Positions 1 through 11,086 of a DNA stretch of 64,000 nt are shown in pieces; the first letter of the stretch is position 1; the number at the start of each line of letters is the position of its first letter. A model generated the notes under the pieces. It was not told where the DNA came from, made no database searches, and saw only the letters and a program-made list of their open reading frames with translations. Source of the stretch: Anaeramoeba flamelloides (Eukaryota > Metamonada > Anaeramoebidae); the NCBI GenBank assembly GCA_027625915.1, contig JANTQA010000051.1, positions 6,696,501-6,760,500 of the forward strand, in the 5' to 3' direction. The translations under genes were made by a program, and so were the position numbers.

Positions 1-119
1 AAGATACAATTGAATTTGAGAAACAAAGGTTGAAAACAATTCTCGAATTATTTTATATTTCCTTGTAACTATTTGATGAAAAATGAGTAAAAAAAACAAA
101 AAAGAGAAATTAATATTAC

Positions 120-413
120 AGGATCTTCTACAATTTCTTGTTCTTTTAATTCCTTTTTTTCAGATTCTACATTATTTTCTTTCTTATTTTCATTAAGTTC
201 TTTTTCTTCAATGTTCTCTTTTTCCGTTTCTTTTTCTGTTTCGTTTTCCATTTTACTATTTTGGTTCTCTTCATCTTTGTTCTCTTCGCCTTCGTTCTCT
301 TGAATAATTTCTTTTTCTTCTTCCAGGGAATTAAAATTAGGGTTTATTCTTTTTCGGTTATTACGACCGTGAGAAAAATACATTGATTCTGGATCAAATC
401 CTTCGTGGCCCAT
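120..413 (-). CDS. Unrecognised protein, exon, partial at left edge
   Basis: An open frame starts at an ATG at 413 and encodes a short conserved-looking head (MGHEGFDPESMYFSHG, then basic residues), followed by a Glu/Lys/Asn-rich low-complexity tail. After the codons for VEDP the sequence reads GTAATATT, a plausible donor, so the exon probably ends at 120 and the gene continues through an intron off the left edge. A TTTTCAG lies about 15 bases upstream of the ATG. This block could therefore be an internal exon of the neighbouring upstream gene (454-1044) rather than an independent gene. However, the reading phases of the obvious donor (GTAAAA near 594) and this acceptor do not match. I do not recognise the family. 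Inference: real coding sequence, exon boundaries uncertain. Confidence 0.5.
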
Positions 414-587
414 TCTTGCAATTTCACTGAAAACGTTTGGCTTTTAATATTTTTTATTTATTTATTTGAATTGAACAAAAAAACATTAAACAAAATGAAA
501 AACAAAAACATAAAAAAAAAAAACAAAAAACAAATTCGATGTTAAACAAAAAAGAATGCCGAGATTCGAAAGTTTTAAAAAATAAAA

Positions 588-1044
588 ATTTTACATGAAA
601 GCCCATTCTTGATTCCAACATTGGGTTATATTCTTTCTGCCCAAGGTTTGATGAATAAAAGCCCATTTGTAATTTTTGAGATAAAATGGAGGAAGCAATA
701 CGGAGCAAGAGAACATTTTCTGTTTCAATCCCTGCAATGGACAATTCTAAACATTTCTGAAAAAAGTTCATGATCATTTTGTTTTCTTCTTCCGAGGTGT
801 GGAACCTGCGAAGCAAATTGTTGACACAATCAAATAGCGTCGTAAATAAAATTGATTCAAACTCTTTGTTTAGGTTTCCTAATAAATATTTGTCTATCTC
901 ATCGAGGAGTATTGAGAGATTAGAACCAACATTACCGATAATATTTATGTATTTGCTTATTTGTGACAACAGTTTTTTATAGACAGAGAGTTTGGTTTTT
1001 TTGTTTGTTTGACTTTTTTCATCAATTGATTCTTGATCTGACAT
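588..1044 (-). CDS. Unrecognised helical protein, first exon
   Basis: The frame starts at an ATG at 1044 (MSDQESIDEKSQ). It runs about 150 residues of mixed, helix-forming sequence with good coding character, for example KYINIIGNVGSNLSILLDEI and NKMIMNFFQKCLELSIAGIE, ending near LESRMGFH. After that the frame turns into Phe/Cys-rich sequence typical of a read-through intron, and GTAAAATTTT follows the CAT codon near 594. The exon therefore most likely ends there, although the open frame formally reaches 454. The alternating Leu/Ile pattern suggests an alpha-helical repeat (ARM/HEAT-like) fold, but I recognise no named family. The next block on the same strand (413 downward) may be its second exon, but phases do not fit with the obvious sites. 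Confidence 0.5.
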
Positions 1045-1163
1045 CTCAAACCAAAAAATAAAAAAAAATAAATAAATAAAATAAAATTGAATAAAACAAT
1101 AAAAAAATGAGAAAAAAATCTTTGTTTAAAAAATTTCACAATTACTATCTCAAAAACAACCAA

Positions 1164-2210
1164 AAAATCTGAACAAAACGAGATAGGATTTTGTTAGTTT
1201 TGACTTTAAGATCAGTTTTTAATTACTATAAATTTTGACTCTCGATTATGTTTGCTTTTGATTGTTGGACTCAAATATTAATAAACAAAGTTTTCTTACT
1301 ATCTTTCATAAACGCCGTAAATGTGACTAATGTTGAAGATACTTGTAGACTCATAAAAATCTTCTAATAAATAAAATAGCAAATTCAAAAAAACTTTTAC
1401 AAATCTTGAAATTGAAAAACCAAGTAAAAATCTGATAACTAAAAGATCAAACTCACTTTTAAGGAGATTTTCAAAATTGAATTCTTGTTTTTTAAAAAGT
1501 TTGATCTATTTTTCTGCATTTTTGAAAAGTTCAAAATTACTTATATTTCTGAATCATTTCAATAACTATATTTTCTTTGAAAGATGATTGAAATCTTAAT
1601 ATCTGAAAAGGAAGTGTAATAAAAAACACTTTAAAAATGAAACAACTAAGTTTTTTAATTATTCACTCAGTTTAAAAAAATCTAATTAATTTCAAAAAAG
1701 TTTAAAAATTATTTTAAACTTTGAAAAAATACTATTTCTTGATTCAAGAAATCTATTTGAAAAACCCAATTTTTTCATATTTACTCAAAAAAAAAAATCA
1801 GTGAAAAACAACCAAACCCTTAAATTAAAAATTCTCACGAAATACTTTTATAAAATCTGTAAAATTAAACATATTATCTAAGGAAATATTTTTTAATTTT
1901 ATTATTTATAATTGAATAATTAGAAACCAAATCTTAATTATTTCAGTGCGCTAGAAATAACACAAAAAATCAATGTATCAATAGACTTTTTTTTATTATT
2001 TCTCAATTTTTTAAAGTTTTTCCAACAAATAAAACAATTCAAATGAATGGTACAAAAATAATAAATATCATCAAATAACTGATTTTAATACAAATAATTC
2101 GGTGTCTATACTCTTAATAATTGAAAAAAAAATAATTGCCTCTTCTTTTTAATTTTATGAAATTTAATAAATATTTGTTGAATATAAAAAATGATAATTG
2201 TTTTTAGATT
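1164..2210. other. Intergenic, contains one copy of a dispersed repeat
   Basis: No credible gene. Bases about 1376-1700 match about 61935-62290 in direct orientation: both contain AGCAAATTCAAAAAAA, TCTTGAAATTGAAAAA and AAGTTTGATCTATTTTT in the same order. The homology is diverged, so it is an old dispersed repeat. The rest is A/T-rich sequence in which I see nothing. Confidence 0.5.
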
Positions 2211-2214
2211 TTAA

Positions 2215-3034
2215 GGGAGTAGCTACATCAAAAGCTATGATAAAAATTTGTGAGAGAGATGAGAAAAGAGCATTTTATTTTAATTGAAATATGATAGTAG
2301 ATTCAATAAATTTATTTTAAAAAAAATTATTAAATATTTTTTTTTATAGTTTTGATAAACAAATTAAAATAGAGAAAAGAATTGATAAAATTGTTTCGAT
2401 TTTTAATTTTTTTATAAGAAATAGTATTTTTTTGGGAGAAGATAATTTTGGATTCTTATAATAAAACTTATAGCTATTTTGTGTAAAATTTAATATAATA
2501 TAATTATATTCACCTATCCAATTCCACCAAATCCAAGTGTTTAGAACCCTAACCAGATATGTTTTGGGATAATTATTATTTTTTGGAATCCTTCTAGCTA
2601 TTTCAGTCCCATTAATGTTTCCTTTTGTGATTCTCCCAATTGTGATGTTGTTGTTCTTTTGAAACAAAAACCATATATCCAAAGGTCACTGATAAAAAAA
2701 TCTTTCTTATTGCTTTTTGTTGTCATGATTGAAAAAATTCAAAAGGATGAAAAAATAACAAATGAAAAAATTAAAGGCAACCATTGAATTTTAAGATAAG
2801 GATGAAAAATATGTCATTCAACATCCAAAACACTATTTTAAGCAATTCGGTTCAACGGCCAATTGTGGTAATTTCACTAAAACTTTTGACAAAAAAATTA
2901 AAAAATCTAATGAATAAAGTGCTTTAAATAATAAAACCTAATTTGTTAGAGCGAGAGCAAAAAAATGTTAATTTATTGATCCTCTTACAAAATTACAAAA
3001 AAGTGAAAAAAATTATTGTACTGTGGCTACTCCC
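2215..3034. mobile_element. TTAA-flanked element, family B copy 1
   Basis: About 820 bp with terminal inverted repeats GGGAGTAGCTACA at the left and TGTGGCTACTCCC at the right, flanked by TTAA at 2211-2214 and 3035-3038. A second copy with the same ends lies at 10267-11082. TTAA target sites are known for piggyBac, Kolobok and Sola3 DNA transposons. These ends begin GGG rather than the CCC of canonical piggyBac, so the superfamily is left open. The minus strand holds a 112-codon frame (2344-2682) with a counterpart in copy 2. No transposase is recognisable, so it is probably non-autonomous. Confidence 0.75.
2344..2682 (-). CDS. Small conserved ORF inside TTAA element B copy 1
   Basis: A 112-residue frame starting MDIWFLFQKNNNITIGRI that lies wholly inside the element. 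The counterpart in copy 2 (10458-10730, 90 residues) aligns through most of its length, sharing GRITKGNINGT and the stretch VRVLNTWIWWNW. The block could be a small element-encoded protein or merely a conserved DNA segment. It resembles no family I know, and two copies cannot separate protein constraint from recent shared ancestry. Confidence 0.3.
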   Translation of the reverse strand: MDIWFLFQKNNNITIGRITKGNINGTEIARRIPKNNNYPKTYLVRVLNTWIWWNWIGEYNYIILNFTQNSYKFYYKNPKLSSPKKILFLIKKLKIETILSILFSILICLSKL

Positions 3035-3038
3035 TTAA

Positions 3039-4105
3039 AGTATTAAATATTTGATTTATTTTTCTTTTATTTTTAAAATAAAATTAAAGTTTCATTTTTT
3101 ATTTTTTCACACAAACTCTCTGAAATTACTAAAAGTGAGATTTCCTAAGAATAAAAATGTTTAGAAAATTTTTTGTTTTGTGTTTCTAAAAATCCAAATA
3201 AAAAAAAGCATTCAGATCTTTTAACTGAAAATTTAGTTGATAAAGATTAACTCTATTAAAAATGATAACATATCTCATTAAAGTTGATAAAAGAGTTTAC
3301 TTATTAGGTTTAATCGTATCCTTGTCAAAATAATAACTCTATTACGACTGGGAAAAAAATTAAAATAATAATCAATAGTTCTTTAATTATGAATGCTACC
3401 GCTCAAACTTTATTTGTTCTAAAAAACATTTGATAACCTTTGAATATAATGAATTTCAATTTGATGGAAGTTAACTTTTCACTTTCTTGATAATCTTTTT
3501 TTGAAAATTATTTATAAAATGACTTTTAAAACTATTCAAATTATCAATATTTTGAGGACGAAAAAAGAATTAAAACTTTCCCAAAATTCCCCAAATTACT
3601 AAACTCCATTTTACTCAAATGATCAAAGCTAAAAAAGAAAAAATCACTTTATTTTTAAGAATCAACCAAACTTAGATTGTTTCGAAATACGAGAAATAAT
3701 AAACTTGGTATTAGAGTCAATAATAATAATAAAAAAAAAAAGCCTGAAGAAAACCATAAATTTCAAAAAAAAAAAAAATCTTAAAAATTTTTTTGTTACC
3801 TTTTATTGTAACGTCTCGTGCAAAATTCTCAATTTCTTTAGGAAATTAAAATTGTTGACAATACGATTTTTTCCCTGTAAATGTATGAATTTTAAAAGAA
3901 CATACAAAGTCTAACTTTTTTAAAGTTAATTTGGAGTTTTAAACATTATGTTTTTCAATTTTAATTTTTAAAATAAAAAAAAAAAAAAGATCAGAAATAT
4001 AAACGAAGATTCAAAATTTTCCAAACAGTTAAAACGGTTCAAAAAATCACAATAATATAATTTCATGAAAACTGGATATAATTTTGATTTTCGAAAAATA
4101 TGGTT
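3039..4105. other. Intergenic, nothing recognised
   Basis: A/T-rich sequence with homopolymer runs and no coding pattern. Short open frames here (for example near 3705-3914) are Lys/Phe/Asn-rich read-through of low-complexity sequence. Confidence 0.5.
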
Positions 4106-4298
4106 CAGTCAGTTCTACTTTTAAGGTACAAAATTCAACAAAAATTAAGGTACAATAAAAATCTCAAATTAAGGCACAAAATTCAGATTCAAGGAAAATA
4201 ATTTGTGGAAAAAAATTTCAAATTTAGTGCTTTAATTTGAGATTTTTTTGTGCCTTAAATTTCGTTTAAAGTTTGTGACTCAAATTTGAAACTGACTG
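4106..4298. mobile_element. Tc1/mariner-like MITE, family A, diverged copy
   Basis: Long inverted-repeat element starting CAGTCAGTTCTACTTTTAAGG and ending AACTGACTG. It has repeated motifs of the type AAGGCACAAAATT and TTTGTGCCTTAAAT in opposite orientation around a short centre. The right side is followed by TA but the left flank is TT, so this copy is degraded. Better copies lie at 26194, 30170, 36151 and 54996. Confidence 0.75.
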
Positions 4299-4429
4299 TA
4301 ATCATTTTTTCATCTTTTTGTTTTACCTTTTTATTTTTTGAATTACGTAATTTGTTTCAATTGAAATATTTTTTTTTTCAACAATTGATGTAAGGTTAAA
4401 GTTGACTTGTTCAAAATAGAAGAACTAAA

Positions 4430-4570
4430 AGAACAATTAATTGATGGTATCTAACAATTTGATCATCAATATTCTTAATAGAACTTTTCAAAATTTTACC
4501 TCTAAATTTTTTTATTTTCTTATCTCCAAAATTTTTTACACACCCTTGATTTATTAATATTAATAATTAA
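4430..4570 (-). repeat. Dispersed repeat, family K, inverted copy
   Basis: The complement carries the same string of motifs (GGTGTGTAAAAAATTTTGGA, a GATAAG-type word, then GATACCATCAATTAATT in inverse order) found in plus orientation at about 15030-15200 and 47855-48160. The other two copies sit a few hundred bases downstream of the MAPKK and Ras genes. Confidence 0.4.
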
Positions 4571-4849
4571 TTATATTTTTATTAGTATTGTAATTTATAA
4601 ACAATTAATAATATTTCAATTTATGATTGGTTCTAATTTGGTATTTCTTCTAGAATTGATTAAAAACAGTTTTTTTTTTTAAAAAAAATCGATTTTTGTT
4701 GTGTTAAAAATTTTGAATTGGGGTTTATTTAGCAATTGAGAAATAATAATAAACACGATTCATATTTTTAATCTTTGGTTTGTTACTAACCCACCGAAAA
4801 AATTAACATTGTGTTATTAATTATTATTTTAGAAATAATTAAATTAAAA

Positions 4850-5430
4850 AGTATTTGCTTATTTTTTATGTTGGGTTTTCCAGGTTATTAAAAAGTATTT
4901 TGGGTGAATTTTTAATTAAATGTTTGATGATTTTTCTTATATTTCTTTGTTCAATAAAAAGAAAAAAATCTAAACTTTAGAACCGTTTAAATAACTCAAA
5001 AATTTACATTTTTTTTCAAGTTTCAAATAATTCTTGTAATTTTTTTTTGAAATTAAGTATAGTTTTATTGAAAAGTTATTTTAAAACTTTGTGTATATAT
5101 TTTTAAAGTGTATTTTTGTACACTTCTTTCACAGACAATGGATTTCTTTCTTCTTTCAAAGAAAATTATATTTTTTTAAATAATTTTTGAAAATAGTCTC
5201 AATTTTGACCTTTATCAAAAATGAGCAAAATGGATCAGACTTTTAAAAACAATAATTCATTTCTGAAAATTGCAATTAAAAGTAAGTTTGTTATTGCAGT
5301 AATAAGATTTTTACTTTATTTTAAGACGTGGTTAAAAAATATTTGTGATTTGCTACTAAGTTTACTCGAAGGTTTTTTTGATGGTTGCTACCGTCTTGAA
5401 AACAAAAGAAAAACTAAATAATAAATAAAA
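4850..5430 (+). repeat. Diverged copy of element E, with small ORF
   Basis: This segment matches 42990-43560 over its length. Both share the words TTTTCCAGGTT, AAAGTATTT(T/C)GGG, TTTTTAAAGTGTATTTTTGTAC and CTTCTTTCAAAGAAAAT, and a short frame starting MSKMDQ or MRKIDQ. The partner at 42342-43555 has visible ends in a TTAA context. Here the right end is probably near GGTTGCTACCGTC (about 5384-5396) and the left end is not clear. Confidence 0.55.
5221..5421 (+). CDS. Small ORF shared by two E-element copies
   Basis: A 66-residue frame (MSKMDQTFKNNNSFLKIAIK, then a hydrophobic and Lys-rich part). The matching place in the second copy (from 43376) begins MRKIDQSFKNNNSFL and then meets a TAG. In both copies the same spot holds an 18-base segment with GT and AG ends (here GTAAGTTTGTTATTGCAG); in the second copy it contains the stop. 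Removing it would keep frame in both, but 18 nt is far below the 90-300 nt introns of other genes in the window. Function unknown; it may be non-coding. Confidence 0.25.
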   Translation: MSKMDQTFKNNNSFLKIAIKSKFVIAVIRFLLYFKTWLKNICDLLLSLLEGFFDGCYRLENKRKTK

Positions 5431-5655
5431 AATTTTTGAGGACCAATCTTAAAATTGATATTATTTCGATTTATATTTTTTTTTTGTTTTTGTATTTAAT
5501 AGTTTATAGTTTGGGAGAGATCAATTTAATTCATCCAAAAATGTCTTTAAGAGAAGAGGTATTTAAATTTTTTATATAATTTTTGAATAAATCCAATTAA
5601 TTATTTAATTTACAACGCAATCCTTTTTCTTTGTTTTCAGATTATTTTTCTCATC

Positions 5656-6564
5656 TCATTTCTGTTCTTGAACATTTTTTGTTGCTGTGCTCTCATTTTT
5701 TGTTTCTGTGTGGACATTTTTTTCTGCTGTCTCATTTGCCTTGTCCTTTGTTTTTTGTTTTTTGACAATATATTTTTCTTGAATCTTTTGCTCAAAATAT
5801 TTGACTACAAAATGTAAACCAGTAAAAGCAAGTAAAATTAATGCAATGTCGTCTGCTAATCCGATGAGCCCAAAGGAAAGGGGTATCAAATCATCTGTCC
5901 AAAGAAGATACACGATTAAAAGAACAATTATTGACCAACCAAGCAAGGCAAAGATATTATTAAATTTGGTCATTAACCTTTTTAGAATATTAAAGTCATA
6001 AAGCAATAATGAAGGCAAGTTTGTTGGTCGTAAATTATTTTCATTAAAGTTTTTGATATCTTCATCTAATTCTTGTTTTTCTTCCATCCCCAATTCGCTT
6101 GAATTGTCAGTGTCTTTTTTTTCAATAAGGTTCCTTAATAAAAAACTTGGGTGTAAATCAAAGATCTATTTTTTTGTTTTTGTTTTTGTTTTTGATTTTG
6201 ATTTTGGTTTTTGTGTTTGGTTATGTTTTTTGAGTTGAATTTCGAAAAAGATTGAAAATGTTTTTGGAATAAGAAAGTGGAAAAGTAAAAAAAAAAAAAA
6301 GAAAGTAATAGAAATGAACAAACTTTCGATCGACACATTGGACACTTCTTTGATTTTTCGCTGTGTTCCAAAATACAATTAGCTTTTGTACAAAATTACA
6401 AAGAAAGGTATATAAAAAATTATTAGTAACTTTCACAAAGTAACAAAAGAAAAAAATTTTAAAAAAAGAAAAATACCACAAAAACTATGACCACAATTTG
6501 TAACAATTGCGTGTTTCATTAAACTAGAACAAATTGAACATTTTAAATCTTCTTCAGAGATCAT
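5656..6564 (-). CDS. RNF170-like RING E3 ubiquitin ligase, three exons
   Basis: Exons are 6564-6477, 6382-6324 and 6165-5656, with introns of 94 and 158 nt (GTATTT...AAAG and GTTTGT...TAG). The phases join without a stop into 218 residues. Residues 9-46 form a C3HC4 RING: C9-x2-C12, C24-G-H26, C29-x2-C32, C43-P-M-C46. After a linker come two hydrophobic segments (about 121-138 and 146-171) around TDDLIP and LADD, which matches the DUF1232 core (D-L-I-P...G...L-D-D) that follows the RING in RNF170-type ligases. Those are ER-membrane E3 enzymes; human RNF170 promotes turnover of IP3 receptors. The tail is Lys/Glu/Thr-rich. The start is the first ATG before the RING. The family call is strong; the substrate is unknown. 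Confidence 0.85.
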
Positions 6565-7260
6565 AACAACCAATTAATTTTGCAGAAAAAAAGAAAAAAA
6601 AAATAAAACATTCAGTCAATTCCTCAATTTGCTTTTTGGTTATTTGTTTACTTTTATTTTCAAATACCATTAAACCCAAAGAATTTAACAGTGTTTTTCC
6701 AAAACACTCTTTGAAATACAAGACCCTTTTATGAAAAGAAAAGGATTTGAAAAAGTAAGGCAGATTTTTGGAAGAAGGAAAAGCTGCATTTAACAGAATT
6801 CGAAAAAAAAAAAACGAATAATTATTTTGAACCTAATGTATTTTTGCAATTTTCAATGTAACAAAAGAAGAGAAACAAGTTTCTGATATAGAACTGAAGT
6901 ATTAGGGTTTGGGTTTGGAGTTAATTGAAAAATAAAACAATTAATGGAATCATTCAACTTTGCAAAAAAACGTTTATTTTCCAGTGATTTTTCATAAATC
7001 TTTAAATCAGAATGATCGCAAAGGGAAATTCATAACATAACAGATAGAGAGTAGTTAAAAGATTGACTTAAGGGGTAAGCCGTTATCGGATAAAATTTTT
7101 TGAAATGTAAAAAAAAAAATCTTTATATTTACTGTAGTCAAAATAAAGCATGCAAAAAAATTTAATAGGTGTTTCAATTTAAAAAGCGTGTTTTTTTGTT
7201 ATAGAAGACCTAAACACGAACCAATGAAAGAAACTAATAGTAAACCCTAAATAAATATGG
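6565..7260. other. Intergenic upstream of the RNF170-like gene
   Basis: No coding pattern. The only notable spot is TTAA followed by GGGGTAAGCCGTTATCGG near 7068-7090, which resembles the ends of the TTAA elements elsewhere, but no partner end was found. Confidence 0.4.
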
Positions 7261-7610
7261 TATTGGTTTCTTAAAGTTCTATTATCTAAAAAAAAATTCT
7301 AAAAATAAAGGATAAAAATGAAAATTTATCTCAAAAAATAGAGTAAAATTTTGATAAAATTGTACTCAACAAAAAAACAAAAAAACAAAAAAAATTGAGA
7401 ATATTATGGAAAATTTTCAACTATTTCCATGAATAATTTAAATTTATCTGAAAATAACCAGACCTTTACTTTCAAAATTGATTTGAACTTAGGTATACTA
7501 TTTGGTAGTAGATTGGATGTTGCCTTGGTACAAGAAGAAAAAAAAGCACGGATAATATTTTGAAACACGGATAATAGTCTTTGTGCACGCATTATTTTGA
7601 TCACTGTATT
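7260..7610. repeat. Dispersed repeat G, first copy
   Basis: Matches 9340-9660 in direct orientation: both have an A-rich run, then a block ending in a version of TTTTGAAACACGGATAATAGTC (here) or TTGTGAAATACAGGTTTTAAGTC (there). Diverged and non-coding. The minus-strand open frame at 7404-7604 lies inside it and is not credible. Confidence 0.4.
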
Positions 7611-7613
7611 TAA

Positions 7614-8146
7614 GGTTTACAATCCCTAAAATTTGAAAAAAGATAATGTTGTGGGTTTAGTAACTTGTTAATTTGGTTCTTATATGATCGATTCTTCACT
7701 TGATATGGGTTTTAATAGTGGTTCAAAAATGGCAATTTTTTGTCAATTATTTTTTTTTTTTTTTTCTGAAACCAGAATTGAAGAGAGTATGACTAATACA
7801 TCGGATTAGACTACATAAAATATGTGGTTTGTTGGGTACCAATTGAAATTTCTATTTTTATTTTTTTTGACATTGGGGATTTAAAAATATTTTTTTTTTT
7901 TTGGATATTGAGAAAAAGGAAATATTTCAATTTGAAACCTACAAATCAAATTTGTTTATAACACCTACCCATCTATTTATTTTAGACTCTTCAATTCTGG
8001 TTTCAGAAAAAAAAAAAAAAATTGTTATTTTAAACTACTATTAAAAACGATAACAAGTTCAAGAATGATCAGCTAGAAACTAAATTAACAAGTGGTTACA
8101 CCTGGTATAAGTTAATCTTTTTTTCAAATTTCAAGATATCTAAACC
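7614..8146. mobile_element. TTAA-flanked foldback element, family C copy 1
   Basis: About 530 bp, nearly palindromic. It begins GGTTTACAATCCCTAAAATT and ends with the inverse (TTTCAAGATATCTAAACC), flanked by TTAA at 7610-7613 and 8147-8150. The inner arms carry matching words such as CCAGAATTGAAGAG / CTCTTCAATTCTGG. A cleaner copy is at 11087-11601. No coding capacity; a hairpin MITE. Confidence 0.75.
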
Positions 8147-8150
8147 TTAA

Positions 8151-9930
8151 AACAAATTAAGGAAGATCTAAAAAAGTACATTGATCAACTAAATCTAATT
8201 ATTTTCATAATTTTTTTAAAAACATATTATAAAACACTTTTATCAACTAATTTTACAATTTTAATATTTTTTTTGTTAAATAAATATTAAAAAAAATAGA
8301 TTTACTGTTGTCGGAATAATACCTGAATAAAATTTTAAGTAATATTTCAAAATAAAAAAGATATTTCTTTTTTATAAAAGTCCTTTATAAACTCTATTTC
8401 AAAACAATTGGCTGATTAAAAATCAAATTTTGAAAATAAAACTTTTTATAAATAGAAGATATCTATTATATTTTAAAAAATTACTATTTGAGTATTCAGT
8501 TTTAAACACTAGAAATATTTGTTTTCTAAAAAACCAAAGTAGAAAAAAATAAATAAAAAGTAGGCCAATTAATATGAAATTTAGATAATTTAACGATCAA
8601 AGAAATTGACTAAAAAAGATTAAGTAAACATGGCACTAATTTCTTCAAATTCTATTAAACTCTGTTTCAGTCAAATGGGAACAAAGTTTTTTTCAAATAT
8701 CAATAATTTTATATAATAGACCTTTGAAGAAAAAATAAGAAATAAACAGAATAATACACATAAAAGAGTTGTTGATATATGTCTGAAAGAAAACTAATTA
8801 ATCAATAAATTTTCTTAAAAATTGAAAAACTCAAATTCTTATTAACTTATTGAGAAAAACAACAATGTTTGTTTTGAATTTCAAATGATATTTGAATAAT
8901 AAATAGGAAACATTTTTCACTTCATTTTCCATACTTTTCTTTTAGAAATAAAGCCACCAAACGAAGTGTGTTGGTATTTGTTTTCTCTATTTGAAAAAGG
9001 AAATGAAAATGAAGTGAAAATTTTCACATTTATTAAAAAAATATCAAGATCAAAGATCGAATAGAATACCAATAGAAATCCATATAATTTCTCAACGATC
9101 ATTTTCATGGTTTCAATAACCTTAGAATAACATCAATTTTATCATGTGATTATTGATCTTGCAATAAAAAAATTTTTGCAACTGAATGACGTTTTAAAAA
9201 AAAAATCGAAAAAAAAAAACAAAAATGTGTCAATTTTATAAATTTCCAAAATAAAATTTTTCTTCTAATATCCATGCACACTCTATAAACACGGGTATTC
9301 CACCCATTAAAATGGGGCTCCTTTGACTAAAAAATAGTTTATTATAAAATTTTGAAAAATAAAGTATCAAATTGCAAAATATATCTTTAAAAATAGAGTT
9401 AAATTTTAATGAAAAATTTTATCATCAAAAAAAAATTTGAAAAAAATTTTAATCCAAAAATCAGAAAAATTTTGAACAACTTTAATTCCTAATTCAAATT
9501 TACTGAAAAGATCAATGATTTTAACCTGAAAATTGATTTTGTCTTTGGATTGCTGTTGAATACTTGATTATATATATTTTTTTGAATTAGAAGGGGAAAA
9601 AAACTCATCATTATTGTGAAATACAGGTTTTAAGTCTTGGGTACAGGGATTTTTGAAACCCTCACAATATTTTTTTTTTTTTCATATTCAGTTTCCACAG
9701 CTGAGGTCTTATTTCATTAAATATATTGTGTTTATTAATGAAAATATTTACTTGTCAAATAATATCAACAATCATATTAGTATTCAAGAACAAAATTAAC
9801 CCCAAAAATAATATTATGCTATCGGTTAATCCCTTGCAAAATATAAATTCTTTAAAAGATTAATGATTTATAATTTTTGAAAAATATTTTTTGAATAAAA
9901 TTTTTTTTTGTCTTTCCAAAAATTTCATTC
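8151..9930. other. Intergenic with old repeats
   Basis: Bases about 8620-8850 resemble about 37740-37930 and 50180-50420 (shared order of GAAGAA...AATAC(A/T)CAT, a GTTGATA-type word, and ATTGAAAAACT). Bases 9340-9660 are the second copy of repeat G. No credible gene; the 63-codon minus frame at 8917-9108 is not supported by any motif. Confidence 0.4.
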
Positions 9931-10093
9931 ATTTCGAGTTTTAAGATACCAAATTTAAGGAACAAAAAAATAGCCCAATAAAGTAACAAAATTCAGTTTC
10001 TAGTCAAAAAAAAATTTCAAAAAAATTGTCTTAATTTGAGATTGTTTTATTCCTAATTTGGTTGAAATTGTACCTTACAAGTGAAAATGACTG
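9930..10093. mobile_element. Degraded family A MITE
   Basis: Contains the family A core (AATTTAAGGAACAAAAAAAT ... TTAATTTGAGATTGTTTTAT ... TACAAGTGAAAATGACTG), but both ends are worn. It is a decayed copy of the element seen intact at 26194-26390. Confidence 0.5.
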
Positions 10094-10266
10094 CATGAAA
10101 AAGATAACAGCCAAAATATAAACTATTTTATTCCATATATCAATTATACTGGATTTTCCTTTTCTTATAACTGATTTGAGTTTTATTTCAATTCTTGGTA
10201 TTGATAGTATTTGGTGATCAAATTGAATACTGCGATCTCCTAGATTTCATTGTTTTTTGAAATTAA

Positions 10267-11082
10267 GGGAGAAGCTACACCATAAGATACGATAAAAAAT
10301 CGAGAGAGAGATAAGAAAAGAGTATTTTATTTTATTAGCGTGTGATCATTGATTTTAAAAATAAATTTTTTTGAAAAATTATTGATAATTTTTTTTTAAT
10401 AATGTTAAACAATAAAAAAAAGAGAAAAGAATTGATATAATTGGTTCGATTTTTTTTTTATATAATAAATTTTTTTTTGGACAAAGATAATTTTAGATTC
10501 TTATAATAAAACTTATAGCTAATTTGTGGTTTAAAATTTGATATAATATAATTATATTCACTTCTCCAATTCCACCAAATCCAAGTATTTAAAACCCTAA
10601 CAAGTGATGTTTGGTGATAATTATAATTTTCTAGAATCCTTCTAGCTTTTAGTGTCCCATTAATATTTCCTTTTGTGATTCTACCAATTGTAATTTTCTT
10701 GTTATTTTTAAACAAAAACCATATATCCAAATGTCACTGATAAAAAAATCTTTCTAATTGCTTTTTGATGTATTGATTAAAAAAATCTAAAAGGATGAAA
10801 ATATAACATATGAAAAAATTAAATGCCACTAACAGAACGTTGAAATAAGGACAAAAACCAAGTCTTTCAATATTCAAAACACTATTTGAAGCAATACAAC
10901 TCAAAGCCCTTATGTGTTAAGTTCACTGAGAGCCCTGAAAAAAAAAATTACAAAATCTAATAAAAGAAGTACTTTAAATAATAAAAATCAATGAGTTATA
11001 GCAAGAGTAAAAAATGTTATTTTACTGATCCTCTTCAAAATTACGAAAAAGTGAAAAATTTTATTTTACCGTGGCTACTCAC
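10267..11082. mobile_element. TTAA-flanked element, family B copy 2
   Basis: About 816 bp. It starts GGGAGAAGCTACAC after TTAA (10263-10266) and ends GTGGCTACTCAC before TTAA (11083-11086). The inside aligns with copy 1 at 2215-3034 and carries the shorter minus-strand frame MDIWFLFKNNKKITIGRITK at 10458-10730. The right TTAA is also the left TTAA of the next element, so two insertions abut on one target site. Confidence 0.75.
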
Positions 11083-11086
11083 TTAA

